Shown here piece by piece: positions 6,150 to 6,458 of a DNA stretch of 6,458 nucleotides. Origin of the DNA: Desulfuromonadaceae bacterium UBA6124 (GTDB lineage Bacteria; Desulfobacterota; Desulfuromonadia; Desulfuromonadales; Trichloromonadaceae). The stretch lies in NCBI GenBank assembly GCA_002423365.1, contig DIVU01000068.1, positions 1-6,458 on the forward strand. The letters run 5' to 3'. The notes below the pieces were generated by a model that did not search any database, was not told the origin of the DNA, and worked only from the letters and a program-made list of their open reading frames with translations. The position numbers were made by a program, and so were the translations under genes. Each line of letters opens with the position of its first letter. The stretch's first letter is position 1.

Positions 6150-6210
6150 AAAATTAACCGGGGACAACATCGTTCCCCAATCGCCAATCCCGGTTCCCAT
6201 CCCTGTCAAA
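6133..6210. repeat. Nested inverted repeats upstream of the operon promoter
   Basis: TTTGACAGGG (6133-6142) is matched by its perfect reverse complement CCCTGTCAAA (6201-6210). Inside lie AACCGGG (6156-6162) with CCCGGTT (6189-6195), and GGGGA (6160-6164) with TCCCC (6174-6178), which overlaps the middle arm and would be an alternative pairing. All three share nearly the same centre (about 6169-6176). A related half-site, CCCCGTCAAAA, lies at 6220-6230, in the same orientation as the 6201 arm and 19 bp further out. At about -92 to -190 from the predicted start, these are in the usual range for enhancer-binding protein sites. Confidence 0.55.
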
Positions 6211-6248
6211 TCGCAGACGCCCCGTCAAAAAACCGGCCACGGAAGACA

Positions 6249-6293
6249 AAAAAGCCAAAGGCCGCCCCATGACGGGACGGCCTTTGGCTTTTT
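6249..6293 (-). terminator. Strong intrinsic terminator, possibly bidirectional
   Basis: GCCAAAGGCCG (6254-6264) pairs perfectly with CGGCCTTTGGC (6278-6288). After one mismatch a further CCC/GGG pair closes the stem around a 5-nt loop. A-tracts and T-tracts flank both sides, so it can terminate transcription in either direction. It begins about 20 nt after the stop codon of the gene at the right edge and insulates the chemosensory operon from it. Confidence 0.92.
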
Positions 6294-6312
6294 CAGCGGC
6301 GGAAGGAGTCGC

Positions 6313-6458
6313 TTACGCCTTTTTCGGAACCAGGGTATCGGGAGCGAAGTTGTAGGTGGCGAAGTAATCGTCCACCGTCTCGGCGCGGCGAATCAGCTCG
6401 ACGCCGCCGTCGACGCGCAGCAGCAGTTCTTTCGGACGCAGCCGGCCGTTGTACTGGA
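6313..6458 (-). CDS. C-terminus of a probable PLP-dependent decarboxylase (LysA/Orn/Arg group, fold type III), partial
   Basis: The last 48 codons of a minus-strand gene, ending in TAA at 6313; the rest lies beyond the right edge. The readable sequence contains YNGRLRPKELLL followed by VELIRRAETVDDYF. This resembles the end of diaminopimelate/ornithine/arginine-type decarboxylases, where a YN-x-R-x-R-P segment and an (I/V)RRRET-x-x-D segment are typical. It then ends in a short tail closing with PKKA. The substrate cannot be decided from this fragment. A strong terminator follows, so it is not in the same transcript as the chemosensory genes. Confidence 0.6.
   Translation of the reverse strand, partial: QYNGRLRPKELLLRVDGGVELIRRAETVDDYFATYNFAPDTLVPKKA

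Overview
The window suggests a GC-rich Gram-negative bacterium. My best guess is the Desulfuromonadales/Geobacter group of (former) Deltaproteobacteria, because of the CheA architecture, the sigma-54 promoter and the style of the receptors. This is family resemblance recalled without a search. Every gene I can support is on the minus strand; the long plus-strand open frames are antisense shadows.

Layout in the direction of transcription (right to left). At the right edge (6458-6313) is the C-terminus of a gene that looks like a fold-type III PLP decarboxylase of the LysA/Orn/Arg family. A very strong hairpin terminator (6293-6249) closes it. About 300 bp of non-coding DNA follows (6248-5941), with nested inverted repeats, a short palindrome, spaced GGAAAAG repeats and a near-consensus sigma-54 promoter (6067-6052). 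Next comes a chemosensory gene cluster: a short receptor with two membrane helices and almost no periplasmic part (5940-4720), cheY (4674-4309), a STAS-domain protein (4238-3858) and cheA (3822-1726). A probable terminator (1693-1662) follows cheA. The last gene is a second, classical receptor with a periplasmic sensor and an apparent poly-HAMP stack (1585 to beyond the left edge).

How the genes may work together: the receptors control autophosphorylation of CheA at His44, CheA phosphorylates CheY at Asp53, and the STAS protein probably acts as a small adaptor or partner switch. No cheW, cheR, cheB, cheD or separate cheZ lies inside the window; they may lie further left.

Most notable points: (1) the short receptor carries a CheZ-like FQDxxxQ motif and an acidic-hydrophobic C-terminal tail, so it may contain a CheY-P phosphatase or CheY-docking function next to cheY; (2) CheA has, in place of an obvious P2 domain, a conserved alpha/beta-looking segment and a GspE-N/MshEN-like double motif, a possible c-di-GMP connection; (3) the operon appears to be driven by sigma-54 from a repeat-rich upstream region; (4) the second receptor seems to hold about five HAMP-like units.
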